Assembly: GCF_902148855.1 (NCBI RefSeq)
Contig: NC_043965.1
Coordinates: 25,687,523 to 25,751,522, forward strand
Source of the DNA: Sphaeramia orbicularis
Taxonomy: Eukaryota > Chordata > Actinopteri > Kurtiformes > Apogonidae
Direction of reading: 5' to 3'
Length of the DNA stretch: 64,000 nt
The notes under the pieces were generated by a model that was not told the origin of the DNA, did not search any database, and saw only the letters and a list, made by a program, of their open reading frames with translations. Positions 63,601 through 64,000 of the stretch are shown one piece after another (the first letter of the stretch is position 1; each line of letters opens with the position of its first letter). Position numbers and translations under genes: made by a program.

Positions 63601-64000
63601 TCAAATACTAATTCCATCACAAAAGTGGGAGCACTGCATTCATGAGGATGATGTGGCTGTCAACAAGAAATGCCTGTCACAGGTTATTCAGCTGTGTTAG
63701 GATGTCTCATTTTTAAGGCTGTTTGTTAATTTTTAAAGCTTAGCAGGGAACAATGAGCACTTCAATTTAATGTGTGTGAAGTGGCCCTGAATCACTGTTT
63801 AACACTGATGAACTCCGAATTCACAAAGATTCTACAATGAATTCTAACTTATGCTTTGCACCACTGAACTGATTTACATTAAAAAAAATAGTTACGAACT
63901 CATCTCCATACCAGCTGAAGGAGATACTTCAGTGTAAATGTATGAGGCTTCCATATTCCATATTATCTTATTTCCAGTACTGAACTTAGTGTTTCAAAAT
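57604..64000. other. non-coding region, probably osbp2 intron
   Basis: No PH-domain exon or other coding exon was recognised on either strand. Open frames are short and without splice context. An (AAT)n run lies at 61798-61821. Upstream PH exons would have to lie beyond the window. Confidence 0.45.

Overview
This is host nuclear DNA from a ray-finned (teleost) fish. Short coding exons are separated by AT-rich introns with GT-AG junctions, and the DNA carries vertebrate microsatellites, hAT/piggyBac/Tc1-type miniature transposons and LINE debris. I see no bacterial, phage or CRISPR features and no RNA gene. I assembled the genes by hand, exon by exon; every junction listed keeps the reading frame, except one break near the start of the Nodal gene.

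Layout. (1) 1-3755: the last two coding exons and 3' UTR of a 4E-BP translation-repressor gene (+), whose first exon lies outside the window. (2) 6704-8423: a complete three-exon Nodal-type TGF-beta ligand gene (-), best read as southpaw, with a TATA box. (3) 9311-11727: dguok, mitochondrial deoxyguanosine kinase (-), seven exons. (4) 13711-17130: a transcobalamin gene, tcn2-like (-), nine exons with a signal peptide. (5) 18418-20764: ccdc117 (+), five coding exons, head to head with tcn2. (6) 22652-35120: a 27-coding-exon gene (-) for a coiled-coil protein of about 1,203 residues that I cannot name. (7) 40970-57603: osbp2 (-), an oxysterol-binding protein. The FFAT, coiled-coil and lipid-binding parts are present, but the PH-domain exons are not; an in-frame alternative first exon at 57579-57603 would give a PH-less form. 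(8) 57604-64000: non-coding, probably osbp2 intron.

The genes are not a pathway. They are a patchwork of two ancestral linkage groups: the convergent 4E-BP/Nodal pair resembles human 10q22 (EIF4EBP2-NODAL), while tcn2, ccdc117 and osbp2 resemble human 22q12. Gene boundaries rest on visible homology, splice-phase agreement and expected lengths. Transcription ends and UTRs are inferred from poly(A) signals and are less certain.

No new kind of biological system is evident. The points most worth a second look are the frame break between signal peptide and prodomain in the Nodal gene, the unnamed coiled-coil gene, the PH-less osbp2 start, the altered TOS motif of the 4E-BP, an almost perfect inverted repeat of about 128-bp arms, and several miniature transposon families with readable ends and target-site duplications.
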